Below are positions 1-4,759 of a DNA stretch of 5,342 nucleotides, in pieces. Positions within the stretch are counted from its first letter, which is position 1; every line of letters starts with the position of its first letter. The translations under genes were made by a program, and so were the position numbers. Location of the stretch: NCBI GenBank assembly GCA_959604475.1, contig CAUHBX010000089.1, positions 1 to 5,342 of the forward strand. Direction: 5' to 3'. Source of the stretch: an uncultured Eubacteriales bacterium. GTDB lineage: Bacteria > Bacillota > Clostridia > Lachnospirales > Anaerotignaceae. The notes beneath the pieces are model-generated. The model was given only the letters and a program-made list of their open reading frames with translations, had not been told where the DNA came from and ran no database searches.

Positions 1-13
1 TGGACGTTTTCAC
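1..13 (-). CDS. Start of an unidentified minus-strand gene (partial)
   Basis: Only the first four codons are inside the window: GTG AAA ACG TCC, read leftward from position 13 (M-K-T-S). A strong Shine-Dalgarno GGAGGT lies at 22-27 on the same strand, 8 nt before the GTG, which is the main evidence for a real start. A promoter-like element lies at 125-155. In Bacillus the gene after the SRP RNA is dnaX, but four residues cannot confirm that here and the product is unknown. Confidence 0.5.
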
Positions 14-124
14 GTGCGTTTACCTCCGTTTTATATTCATCAATATGTAATATCTCCCGTTTAATCGATAAAAATTATTTTTTATCTGCTCATATATTAT
101 GAATCGTATTATTTTTTCGTGAAG
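14..124 (-). other. AT-rich leader of the left-edge gene
   Basis: If the promoter at 125-155 is used, transcription would begin near 118 and leave a leader of about 105 nt before the GTG at 13. It contains a perfect 8-bp inverted repeat with a TTAT loop (67-74 and 79-86). No T-tract follows that would make it a terminator, and I recognise no riboswitch class. A six-codon ORF in the leader ends just after the Shine-Dalgarno site and is probably chance. Confidence 0.3.
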
Positions 125-155
125 ATTATAGCACCTAAATATTAACGATTGATAA
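125..155 (-). promoter_or_regulatory. Candidate extended -10 promoter for the left-edge gene
   Basis: On the minus strand a consensus TATAAT (130 to 125) is preceded directly by TGC (133 to 131), an extended -10. The -35 is weak: TTATCA at 155 to 150, with a long 19-nt spacer. It lies just downstream of the SRP RNA terminator, so the left-edge gene would be transcribed separately from the RNA. Confidence 0.5.
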
Positions 156-174
156 ACATTACATAAAACTTAAA

Positions 175-208
175 TAAAAAAAGCTGTAAAACAAAAGTTT
201 TACAGCTT
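175..208 (-). terminator. Intrinsic terminator of the SRP RNA gene
   Basis: A perfect 12-bp inverted repeat (181-192 with 197-208) has a 4-nt loop at 193-196. On the minus strand the stem is followed by a run of seven T (182 to 176). It lies about 22 nt after the mature 3' end of the SRP RNA, as expected for a precursor that is trimmed afterwards. Confidence 0.88.
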
Positions 209-230
209 AATCATTTACATTTATAAGGAT

Positions 231-497
231 CCATGCGCCTGCTTCTTGTCTGTATGCTCTGCGCGTTACCTGCTTTACCAGCTCGGACCAAGCGACCTCG
301 TGGCACATAGAAATGACTGTTTAGTGCTGCTTCCTTCCGGATCTGACACGGTTCGCAGGTTCCTATTGCACAAGACTCAGCCTTTCAACACCAATTTGGC
401 AGGGCAGCCGCAAAACAAAAACAGCCGCAAAACAGGCATCACCCCCACTATAGCGGATTGTGGGTACAGGGCGCCGCTACCTCCCCGGCTAGCATGG
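231..497 (-). ncRNA. ffs: Large signal recognition particle RNA (SRP RNA, scRNA)
   Basis: This is the RNA core of the signal recognition particle, which binds Ffh and targets membrane and secreted proteins to the translocon. The diagnostic S-domain apical hairpin is at 326-347 on the minus strand, with the GGAA tetraloop and adjacent AGCAGC bulge that Ffh recognises. Near the 5' end GGGGAGGTAGCGG matches the Alu-type 5' domain of Bacillus scRNA. The ends pair as CCATGC (497 to 492) with GCATGG (236 to 231), giving a 267-nt molecule, close to the roughly 270 nt of the Bacillus RNA. The promoter lies about 40 nt upstream and the terminator about 22 nt downstream, so a longer precursor trimmed at both ends is expected; in Bacillus subtilis RNase III does this. 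Oddity: a 12-nt sequence is repeated at 405-416 and 422-433. Exact ends are inferred. Confidence 0.95.
405..433 (-). repeat. Duplicated 12-nt segment inside the SRP RNA
   Basis: On the plus strand CAGCCGCAAAAC occurs at 405-416 and again at 422-433, a period of 17 separated by AAAAA. In the RNA this reads GTTTTGCGGCTG twice, with a T5 linker. It lies between the Alu-like 5' domain and the long central helix, which looks like a small tandem duplication in a tolerant part of the RNA. Confidence 0.75.
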
Positions 498-544
498 AAA
501 TTTTTAACACATTTTGTGTATTTATTATTTTAAAATGCTTAAAC

Positions 545-574
545 ATTATAATCTATAATCTATGCTATTGTCAA
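545..574 (-). promoter_or_regulatory. Consensus sigma-A promoter of the SRP RNA gene
   Basis: On the minus strand a perfect -35 TTGACA (574 to 569) and a perfect -10 TATAAT (550 to 545) are separated by 18 nt. Transcription would start near 538, leaving about 40 nt before the mature SRP RNA. Consensus boxes fit an abundant stable RNA. The -35 box overlaps the divergent ddl -35 by five base pairs. Confidence 0.8.
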
Positions 575-596
575 GAACTGCATTTTTGAATATAAT
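568..596 (+). promoter_or_regulatory. Sigma-A-type promoter of the ddl-murI operon
   Basis: TTGTCA (568-573) and TATAAT (591-596) are separated by 17 nt, the optimal spacing. The predicted start near 603 gives a 5' leader of about 60 nt before the TTG codon of ddl. A second TATAAT at 627-632 has no good -35. The -35 box shares bases with the opposing SRP RNA -35. Confidence 0.65.
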
Positions 597-661
597 AGTA
601 ATAATGTATTCAGATATATATTCGAATATAATTTCTTTATAATAAAGAGAGAGGGATATCA

Positions 662-1732
662 TTGAATAAGCTAACAGTTGCGGTAATTTTCGGCGGCCAG
701 TCCTCGGAGCATGAGGTTTCCAGAGTGTCCGCTTCCACAATAATTTCAAATCTTGACCCGGAAAAATATTTTGTTATTCCGCTTGGCATAACCAAGTCAG
801 GAAAGTGGATGATATATAATGGACCGGTTGAAAATATTAAAAACGGCGAATGGGAAAAATTCGGCACTCCCGCAGTATTAAGCCCTGACGCTTCTCAGAA
901 GGGCCTTCTTAAAATAGTCGGAGGAAAAGTAAAAATAATTCCCATAGATTTAGCTTTTCCGGTTCTTCACGGAAAATATGGAGAGGACGGTACAATACAG
1001 GGTCTTTTTGAAATGGCCCAAATCCCCTATGTGGGAAACGGAGTTCTTTCTTCCAGCGTATCTATGGATAAGGCATTTACAAAAATCGTTGCCAAAAGCG
1101 CTAAAATACCTCAGGCCAAATATGTAGAGGTAAGGTCAGATGATATTAAAAGGATTAAAACTACCGCTGCCAAAATAGAAAAAAAGCTTGGATATCCATG
1201 CTTTGTTAAGCCTGCTAACGCCGGCTCGTCCGTTGGAATAACAAAGGCGCATAATAAAGATGAGCTTATAGAAGGACTTAAGCTTGCTGCTGCGCATGAT
1301 AGTAAAATTGTAGTGGAAAAGGCTGTTGTAGGACGTGAGATTGAATGTGCGGTTCTCGGAAACGGAAGCCGTATAGAAGCTTCATGCGTAGGTGAAATAA
1401 TAGCCGCCGCTGAATTTTATGATTACGATGCAAAATATAATAATTCCGAGTCCAAAACGGTTGTACCAGCTGTTATATCCAAGGAAAAGCAGGACGAAAT
1501 CCGAAATATGGCTGTTAAAGTATTTAAAGCCGTTGACGGAAGCGGTCTGGCAAGGGTGGATTTCTTTGTTGAAAACGAAACAGAAAACGTCATATTCAAC
1601 GAGCTTAACACACTCCCCGGCTTTACTCCGATAAGCATGTACAGCATGCTGTGGTCGTCGTGCGGAAAGCCTATGAATGTTCTCCTGGATGAATTAATCG
1701 ACCTTGCCCTTGAAAAATTCGGCTGTAAATAA
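662..1732 (+). CDS. ddl: D-alanine--D-alanine ligase (TTG start)
   Basis: This ATP-grasp enzyme joins two D-alanines for the end of the peptidoglycan stem peptide in the cytoplasm. The product is 356 aa, a normal length. The N-terminal FGGQSSEHEVS (10-20) contains Glu16, equivalent to E. coli DdlB Glu15. HGKYGEDGTIQGL (103-115) and SMDKAFTK (134-141) follow. The ATP-binding segment is FVKPANAGSSVG (181-192), with Lys183 and Ser189/190. ARVDFF (297-302) and NELNTLPGF (313-321) supply the metal ligands and the C-terminal substrate site. The omega-loop reads YDYDAKY (253-259). The Lys-Tyr pair is that of D-Ala-D-Ala ligases, not the His or Phe seen in D-lactate-type enzymes, so intrinsic vancomycin resistance is not indicated. 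The start must be TTG: it directly precedes the conserved N-terminus, a GAGGG Shine-Dalgarno lies at 651-655, and an in-frame stop at 629-631 leaves no ATG. murI follows after 13 nt in the same operon. Confidence 0.96.
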   Translation: MNKLTVAVIFGGQSSEHEVSRVSASTIISNLDPEKYFVIPLGITKSGKWMIYNGPVENIKNGEWEKFGTPAVLSPDASQKGLLKIVGGKVKIIPIDLAFPVLHGKYGEDGTIQGLFEMAQIPYVGNGVLSSSVSMDKAFTKIVAKSAKIPQAKYVEVRSDDIKRIKTTAAKIEKKLGYPCFVKPANAGSSVGITKAHNKDELIEGLKLAAAHDSKIVVEKAVVGREIECAVLGNGSRIEASCVGEIIAAAEFYDYDAKYNNSESKTVVPAVISKEKQDEIRNMAVKVFKAVDGSGLARVDFFVENETENVIFNELNTLPGFTPISMYSMLWSSCGKPMNVLLDELIDLALEKFGCK

Positions 1733-1745
1733 CGGAGGTAGCCCA

Positions 1746-2549
1746 ATGGACAACAGACCGATAGGTATATTTGATTCCGGAGTAGGAGGACTGACCGTCG
1801 TCAAGGAAATAGTAAAATCGCTTCCCAATGAAAATATAGTATATTTCGGGGACACAGCGAGAGTCCCCTATGGAGCGAAATCAAAAGACGTGGTTACCAA
1901 ATATTCCAAGCAGATAGTCCGCTTTTTAATGACAAAAAACGTAAAGGCTATTATAATAGCCTGCAATACAGTGTCCTCAAATTCCCTTGACGAACTTAAT
2001 AAGGCCTTTGACATTCCATTTGTCGGGGTTGTAGAGCCTGGAGTCAAAAGCGTTATTGATACTACCAAAAATAAAAAGGTAGGTATTATTGGTACTGAGG
2101 CCACTGTGCGCAGCGGTATGTATACAAAGCTTATCCATAAGGCCGACAACAGCATTGAGGTGTTTTCTAAGCCATGTCCTCTTTTTGTTCCACTGGCTGA
2201 GGAAGGCTGGTATGATAATAATGTGGCCAGGCTTACGGCTGAAATATATCTCAATGAGCTGATAGGCTGCGGAATTGATACCCTTCTTCTTGGGTGCACC
2301 CATTACCCTTTGCTTAAGCAGTGTATAGGAGAGACAATTGGTGAGGCTGTTAAAATTGTGGACCCTGCCAAAAATACCGCCGAAAGCATAAAAGAAATTC
2401 TTGAAAACAAGGATATGCTAAACGACGGAAGTGATAAACCAATAAATGTATTTTACGTAAGCGATATAACAGACAAATTTGAAAAAATATGTATTAAGAC
2501 TCTTAAACAGACTTACACACCTGCTAAGATAGATATTGAAAAGTATTAA
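1746..2549 (+). CDS. murI: Glutamate racemase
   Basis: This cofactor-independent racemase converts L-glutamate to D-glutamate, the second residue of the peptidoglycan stem peptide, in the cytoplasm. The product is 267 aa, typical of the family. The Asp/Glu racemase signature IGIFDSGVGGLTVVKE (6-21) holds Asp10 and Ser11. YFGDTARVPYG (33-43) follows. The two catalytic cysteines are both present: Cys73 in IIACNTVSS and Cys184 in LLLGCTHYPLL. EEGW (142-145) is also a family motif. The ATG at 1746 is chosen because a perfect GGAGGT lies at 1734-1739, 6 nt upstream. A longer in-frame start at 1704 would add 14 unconserved residues and overlap ddl. Translation probably follows ddl directly, since the Shine-Dalgarno sits just after its stop codon. 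The hairpin downstream at 2568-2593 has an A-C mismatch and no U-run in this direction, so murI termination may be leaky. Confidence 0.96.
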   Translation: MDNRPIGIFDSGVGGLTVVKEIVKSLPNENIVYFGDTARVPYGAKSKDVVTKYSKQIVRFLMTKNVKAIIIACNTVSSNSLDELNKAFDIPFVGVVEPGVKSVIDTTKNKKVGIIGTEATVRSGMYTKLIHKADNSIEVFSKPCPLFVPLAEEGWYDNNVARLTAEIYLNELIGCGIDTLLLGCTHYPLLKQCIGETIGEAVKIVDPAKNTAESIKEILENKDMLNDGSDKPINVFYVSDITDKFEKICIKTLKQTYTPAKIDIEKY

Positions 2550-2561
2550 TCCCTGTGATAT

Positions 2562-2593
2562 AAAAAACAAAGACGCCCGAATGGGCGCCTTTG
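2562..2593 (-). terminator. Intrinsic terminator oriented on the minus strand
   Basis: The stem is 2568-2578 with 2583-2593 around a 4-nt loop. Read as minus-strand RNA every pair forms, with one G-U wobble, and the stem is followed by six T (2567 to 2562). Read as plus-strand RNA the same position is an A-C mismatch and the downstream bases (GCGTAAC) contain no U-run. It is therefore better placed to end a minus-strand transcript than murI, though weak bidirectional use is possible. Confidence 0.6.
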
Positions 2594-2654
2594 CGTAACA
2601 ATAAGGGGAAGAAGTAGAAAGGATGCTGTAATATTGGGGGATAAACAACATCCT
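2562..2654 (-). ncRNA. Candidate small C-rich RNA between murI and trxA
   Basis: On the minus strand this stretch would fold as a 9-bp hairpin (2646-2654 with 2620-2628), an unpaired pyrimidine-rich linker, and the terminator hairpin with six T. The first hairpin pairs fully only on the minus strand, with one G-U; on the plus strand that pair is a C-A mismatch. The 17-nt loop contains CCCCC and the linker contains CTTCTTCCCC, both complementary to purine-rich Shine-Dalgarno sites. A TATAAT lies at 2662 to 2657, but I find no good -35. The layout resembles C-rich regulatory RNAs of Firmicutes such as RsaE/RoxS in style, not in recognisable sequence. There is no direct evidence of expression. 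Confidence 0.3.
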
Positions 2655-2794
2655 CGATTATATTATTACCCCATGAATATTTTATTATTCAACTCCAAAT
2701 ACTTATTAATGAAAAAATTTAGCAAAGTTATTGCTTACAATTATTTTTTTCTCAGCCACAATTAATTTTTACCCAAAGAGAAAGGAGCACTAAA
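2594..2794. other. AT-rich spacer before trxA
   Basis: No convincing CDS is present on either strand between the murI hairpin and trxA. The left part is covered by the candidate minus-strand RNA. The right part (about 2660-2780) is extremely AT-rich. I could not pick out a clear trxA promoter: TACAAT at 2736-2741 is -10-like but has no -35 at a suitable distance. Confidence 0.4.
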
Positions 2795-3115
2795 ATGATT
2801 AAAGTTATTACACCAGAAACATTTGAAAATGAAGTAATTAAATCATCTGAGCCAGTACTTGTAGATTTCTTCGCCACATGGTGCGGCCCCTGCAAAATGG
2901 TCGGCCCTGTGCTTGAGAAAATGTCAAACGATTACGAAGGAAAAGTAAAGTTTGCAAAGCTTGATATTGATACTGCCGAAAGCCTTGCTATGAAATACAA
3001 TGTATTCAGCGTGCCCTCTATGCTTGTATTTAAAAACGGAGAAGAGGCCGGAAGGATTGTAGGAGCGCTCCCTCCCAGTGAAATATCAAAGAAAATAGAC
3101 GAATATATAAAATAA
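2795..3115 (+). CDS. trxA: Thioredoxin
   Basis: This small cytoplasmic dithiol-disulfide oxidoreductase reduces protein disulfides with electrons from thioredoxin reductase. The product is 106 aa, the usual length. The active site is WCGPCK (29-34), with redox cysteines Cys30 and Cys33. The buried acidic residue is Asp24 in VDFFATWC, paired with Lys55, and the cis-proline is Pro74 in SVPSML. AAAGGAG at 2781-2787 sits 7 nt before the ATG. It is monocistronic: 245 nt separate it from murI and a terminator follows at once. No thioredoxin reductase gene is in the window, so the partner is encoded elsewhere. The family is certain; which paralogue this is cannot be told from one gene. Confidence 0.96.
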   Translation: MIKVITPETFENEVIKSSEPVLVDFFATWCGPCKMVGPVLEKMSNDYEGKVKFAKLDIDTAESLAMKYNVFSVPSMLVFKNGEEAGRIVGALPPSEISKKIDEYIK

Positions 3116-3116
3116 C

Positions 3117-3150
3117 AAAAACCCCGGAAAGCTTGCTTTTCGGGGTTTTT
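3117..3150 (+). terminator. Terminator between convergent trxA and the abrB-like gene
   Basis: The stem is 3121-3132 with 3135-3146, extended by A-run/T-run pairing. On the plus strand all pairs form, with one G-U, and TTTTT follows, so it ends trxA. On the minus strand one pair becomes A-C, but a T5 tract also follows, so it can probably end the abrB-like transcript too. It starts 2 nt after the trxA stop codon and lies 6 nt beyond the abrB-like stop. Confidence 0.88.
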
Positions 3151-3155
3151 CATAT

Positions 3156-3419
3156 TTATTCGGAAATTTTCAAATTAGCCATTTTAGCCATTTCAATTAT
3201 AGATTCCTTTGAAACCTTCTTTCCCTTATACTCGATAAGGTCATCCATGCTTCCTGTAAATATGTCCGCCGGCTCATATTTCTTAAGTATTATTCTTTCA
3301 TCGTCTACAAAAATCTCAAGAGTATCTCTTTCATTTATGTTAAGACTTCTTCTTAGCTCGATAGGCAGAACAATACGTCCCAGCTCATCCACTCTTCTTA
3401 CTATACCGGTTGATTTCAT
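3156..3419 (-). CDS. AbrB-family transition-state regulator
   Basis: This is a small dimeric DNA-binding regulator of the AbrB/Abh/SpoVT family. The product is 87 aa. Residues 1-47 form the swapped-hairpin AbrB domain: MKSTGIVRRVDELGRIVLP, then IELRRSL, then a second strand ending IILKKYEP, with the basic DNA-contacting residues (Arg8, Arg9, Arg15, Arg23, Arg24) retained. This half is almost identical to Bacillus AbrB/Abh. The C-terminal part (51-87) differs. As I recall, many clostridial homologues carry CxxC twice here as a small zinc ribbon; this protein has Asp52-x-x-Thr55 and Ser70-x-x-Ser73 at the matching spacing, so metal binding looks lost. A GGGAGGAG Shine-Dalgarno precedes the ATG by 5 nt. 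It diverges from spmA and converges on trxA. Targets are unknown; the symbol is left empty because paralogues are common. Confidence 0.93.
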   Translation of the reverse strand: MKSTGIVRRVDELGRIVLPIELRRSLNINERDTLEIFVDDERIILKKYEPADIFTGSMDDLIEYKGKKVSKESIIEMAKMANLKISE

Positions 3420-3473
3420 GCTATCTCCTCCCTCACACTGCTATTAGTCTACTCGTGAAAACATTTCCAAATA

Positions 3474-3502
3474 ATCATATCAATTTATGTTCTTTATGTC
3501 AA
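3474..3502 (-). promoter_or_regulatory. Near-consensus sigma-A promoter of the abrB-like gene
   Basis: On the minus strand TTGACA (3502 to 3497) and TATGAT (3479 to 3474) are 17 nt apart, and the -10 is preceded by TGA, giving an extended -10. The start would fall near 3467, about 47 nt before the ATG. The strength suggests high expression that would need repression, in line with the autoregulation known for AbrB. Confidence 0.8.
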
Positions 3503-3524
3503 TATTTGTAATAATATTTGTAAT
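3501..3524. repeat. Perfect tandem 12-bp repeat upstream of the abrB-like gene
   Basis: AATATTTGTAAT occurs twice without a gap, at 3501-3512 and 3513-3524. The first copy begins inside the -35 box of the abrB-like promoter and the pair extends into the region expected for an UP element or an operator. It could also contribute to spmA control, because each copy contains TTGTAAT. AbrB-type proteins favour AT-rich promoter DNA, so autoregulatory binding is a reasonable guess. Confidence 0.7.
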
Positions 3525-3535
3525 CCTGCGATAAT
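3506..3535 (+). promoter_or_regulatory. Weak candidate promoter for spmA-spmB
   Basis: TTGTAA (3506-3511) and GATAAT (3530-3535) are 18 nt apart and would give a start near 3542, 50 nt before spmA. In Bacillus spmAB are read by the sporulation factor sigma-E, and I could not find a clear sigma-E or sigma-G match here. The true promoter may be a sporulation-type one I cannot recognise. Confidence 0.22.
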
Positions 3536-3591
3536 AATATTAACCGTATCTTAATAAAAATATATAAACTAACGGAGGTGGACAAAGCTGT

Positions 3592-4170
3592 ATGAATATT
3601 ATATGGGGGTCTATGATAATTATTGGAGTGCTGGTTTCATTTCTTACCGGCAATATCTCCGAATTGACAAATGCTGTAATTGCGTCGGGAAAGGACGCTG
3701 TCAATATAGCGTTTACTATGTGCGGAATTGTATCTATATGGTGCGGAATGATGAAAATAGCCGAAAAATCAGGCATAACAGGAGCCCTGACTAAGCGTAT
3801 GTATCCCGTTATCGGGCGTCTTTTCCCGGAAATACCAAAAAACCATCCAGCACTTAATCATATTTCTACAAATATCGTTGCCAATATTTTCGGTCTGGGC
3901 TGGGCTGCAACTCCTGCCGGAATTTCCGCAATGGAAAGTCTTGCTGAGCTTAACGGACACAAAAAAACGGCTTCAAAATCAATGTGTATGTTTATGGTTA
4001 TAAACATGTCCTCCGTCCAGCTGATAACTATAAATATAATAGCCTATAGGACACAGTACGGCTCCCCCGCTCCGGCTGATATAATATTTCCAGGAATAGT
4101 GGCCACAGCAATATCTACAATTATAGGAATACTGGCTGTTAAGGCGGCTGAAAGGTGCGTGAAAAAATGA
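3592..4170 (+). CDS. spmA: Spore maturation protein A
   Basis: This is an integral membrane protein of the nucleoside recognition (Gate) family. In Bacillus, SpmA with SpmB is needed for normal spore core dehydration and heat resistance; the biochemical activity is not settled. The product is 192 aa, close to the usual size. Hydrophobic segments lie at about 2-20, 37-57, 92-114, 131-152 and 163-185. Family motifs are visible: LFPEIPKNHPAL (77-88), the conserved NIVANIFGLGWAATPAG stretch (94-110) and the MSSVQL block (139-144). The N-terminus MNIIWGSMIIIG matches the usual SpmA start, which supports ATG 3592. The Shine-Dalgarno GGAGGTG at 3574-3580 is rather far, 11 nt. The stop codon overlaps the spmB start as ATGA, so the two are translationally coupled. 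The gene diverges from the abrB-like gene. Confidence 0.93.
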   Translation: MNIIWGSMIIIGVLVSFLTGNISELTNAVIASGKDAVNIAFTMCGIVSIWCGMMKIAEKSGITGALTKRMYPVIGRLFPEIPKNHPALNHISTNIVANIFGLGWAATPAGISAMESLAELNGHKKTASKSMCMFMVINMSSVQLITINIIAYRTQYGSPAPADIIFPGIVATAISTIIGILAVKAAERCVKK

Positions 4171-4700
4171 GCGTAGTCAACTACATATCCCAGATTATCC
4201 TGCCCCTTTTATTTGTTATAATAATTGCCTGTGGATTTTGCGCAAAAACCGATATTTATTCAGCCTTTACTGAGGGAGCCAAGGATGGGCTTAAGACTGT
4301 GGCTGGAATTCTGCCGTCTCTGATAGGTCTGATAATGGCTGTTGGCATATTCCGTGCCTCCGGTGCTATGGATATCCTTATTTCTCTGTTCAACCCCTTG
4401 ACCGAAGCTGTCGGATTTCCCAATGAACTTGTATCCTTAGGAATAATGAAAATGTTTTCATCTTCTGCCGCCACTGGAATACTTCTGGATATATTCAAAA
4501 ATCTCGGCCCTGACTCACTTTGCGGTATAGCCGCCTCTATAATGATGTCCTGTACCGAAACAGTGTTTTATACCCTTAGTATTTATTCAAGCGCAGGCGG
4601 ACTTAAGAATACTAAATACACCGCTGTCTGTGCCTTGATAGCTAATTTGTCGGGCATAGCGGTGTCATTTATGCTTGCTTCGGCTCTTTTCTTCAAATAA
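4167..4700 (+). CDS. spmB: Spore maturation protein B
   Basis: This is the membrane partner of SpmA and also a Gate-domain protein. From ATG 4167 the product is 177 aa, matching the roughly 178 aa of Bacillus SpmB. Segments at about 6-25, 45-64, 115-138 and 155-175 are hydrophobic. Family features are the FTEGAKDGLKT block (34-44), FRASGAMD (62-69), LGPDSLCG (113-120) and CTETVFYTLSIY (129-140). ATG 4167 is preferred over an in-frame GTG at 4155: it forms a 4-nt ATGA overlap with the spmA stop and has AAAGGTG 9 nt upstream. Compared with the family as I remember it, the RPxSGS-type motif reads KMFSSSA (95-101) and the MQGSTET-type motif reads MMSCTET (126-132), so this copy is diverged at usually conserved glycines while the overall fold signature remains. 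No strong terminator follows. Confidence 0.9.
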   Translation: MSVVNYISQIILPLLFVIIIACGFCAKTDIYSAFTEGAKDGLKTVAGILPSLIGLIMAVGIFRASGAMDILISLFNPLTEAVGFPNELVSLGIMKMFSSSAATGILLDIFKNLGPDSLCGIAASIMMSCTETVFYTLSIYSSAGGLKNTKYTAVCALIANLSGIAVSFMLASALFFK

Positions 4701-4729
4701 TTGAATTTATCACCCTTTTATGATATTAT
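4701..4729 (+). promoter_or_regulatory. Candidate promoter of the lipoprotein gene
   Basis: TTGAAT (4701-4706), starting right after the spmB stop, and TATTAT (4724-4729) are 17 nt apart. The start would fall near 4736, leaving a leader of about 24 nt. The hexamers match four and five of six consensus bases, so this is plausible but not strong; transcription could also continue from spmAB. Confidence 0.4.
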
Positions 4730-4755
4730 TAAATGTAATTCAGTAATGGGGTGAT
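4709..4755 (+). promoter_or_regulatory. Possible long-range helix covering the lipoprotein ribosome site
   Basis: ATCACCC (4709-4715) can pair with GGGTGAT (4749-4755), 7 bp across a 33-nt loop. The right arm is most of the GGGGTGAT Shine-Dalgarno and is followed by five T. In a read-through spmAB transcript the site could be masked or act as a weak terminator; an RNA starting near 4736 lacks the left arm. It may be chance. Confidence 0.25.
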
Positions 4756-4759
4756 TTTT

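Noticed and set aside
507..519. Small palindrome ACACA-TTT-TGTGT between the SRP RNA and its promoter
   Set aside because: Only 5 bp with a 3-nt loop in AT-rich DNA; it might help precursor processing, but nothing distinguishes it from chance.
246..533. 95-codon plus-strand open frame
   Set aside because: It lies antisense to and almost entirely over the SRP RNA gene, has no Shine-Dalgarno site, and its residues are the translated complement of SRP RNA motifs.
662..1732. Vancomycin-resistance type ligase (VanA/VanC-like)
   Set aside because: The omega-loop keeps the Lys-Tyr pair of D-Ala-D-Ala ligases and no vanH, vanX or vanT-like gene is nearby.
1704..1745. Longer murI start overlapping ddl
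   Set aside because: The extra 14 residues are unlike glutamate racemases, and the perfect GGAGGT at 1734-1739 points to ATG 1746.
2418..2651. 77-codon minus-strand open frame covering the murI end and the spacer
   Set aside because: It runs through the strong hairpin at 2568-2593, lacks a Shine-Dalgarno and overlaps conserved murI coding sequence.
2594..2794. Possible T-box or riboswitch leader for trxA
   Set aside because: No T-box consensus or recognisable aptamer core is present, and the paired elements favour the opposite strand.
3133..3447. 104-codon plus-strand open frame
   Set aside because: It is antisense to the abrB-like gene, begins inside the trxA terminator and shows no ribosome site or family features.
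4155..4166. GTG start for spmB, four codons upstream
   Set aside because: The ATGA overlap with the spmA stop and the AAAGGTG site favour ATG 4167, which also gives the normal family length.
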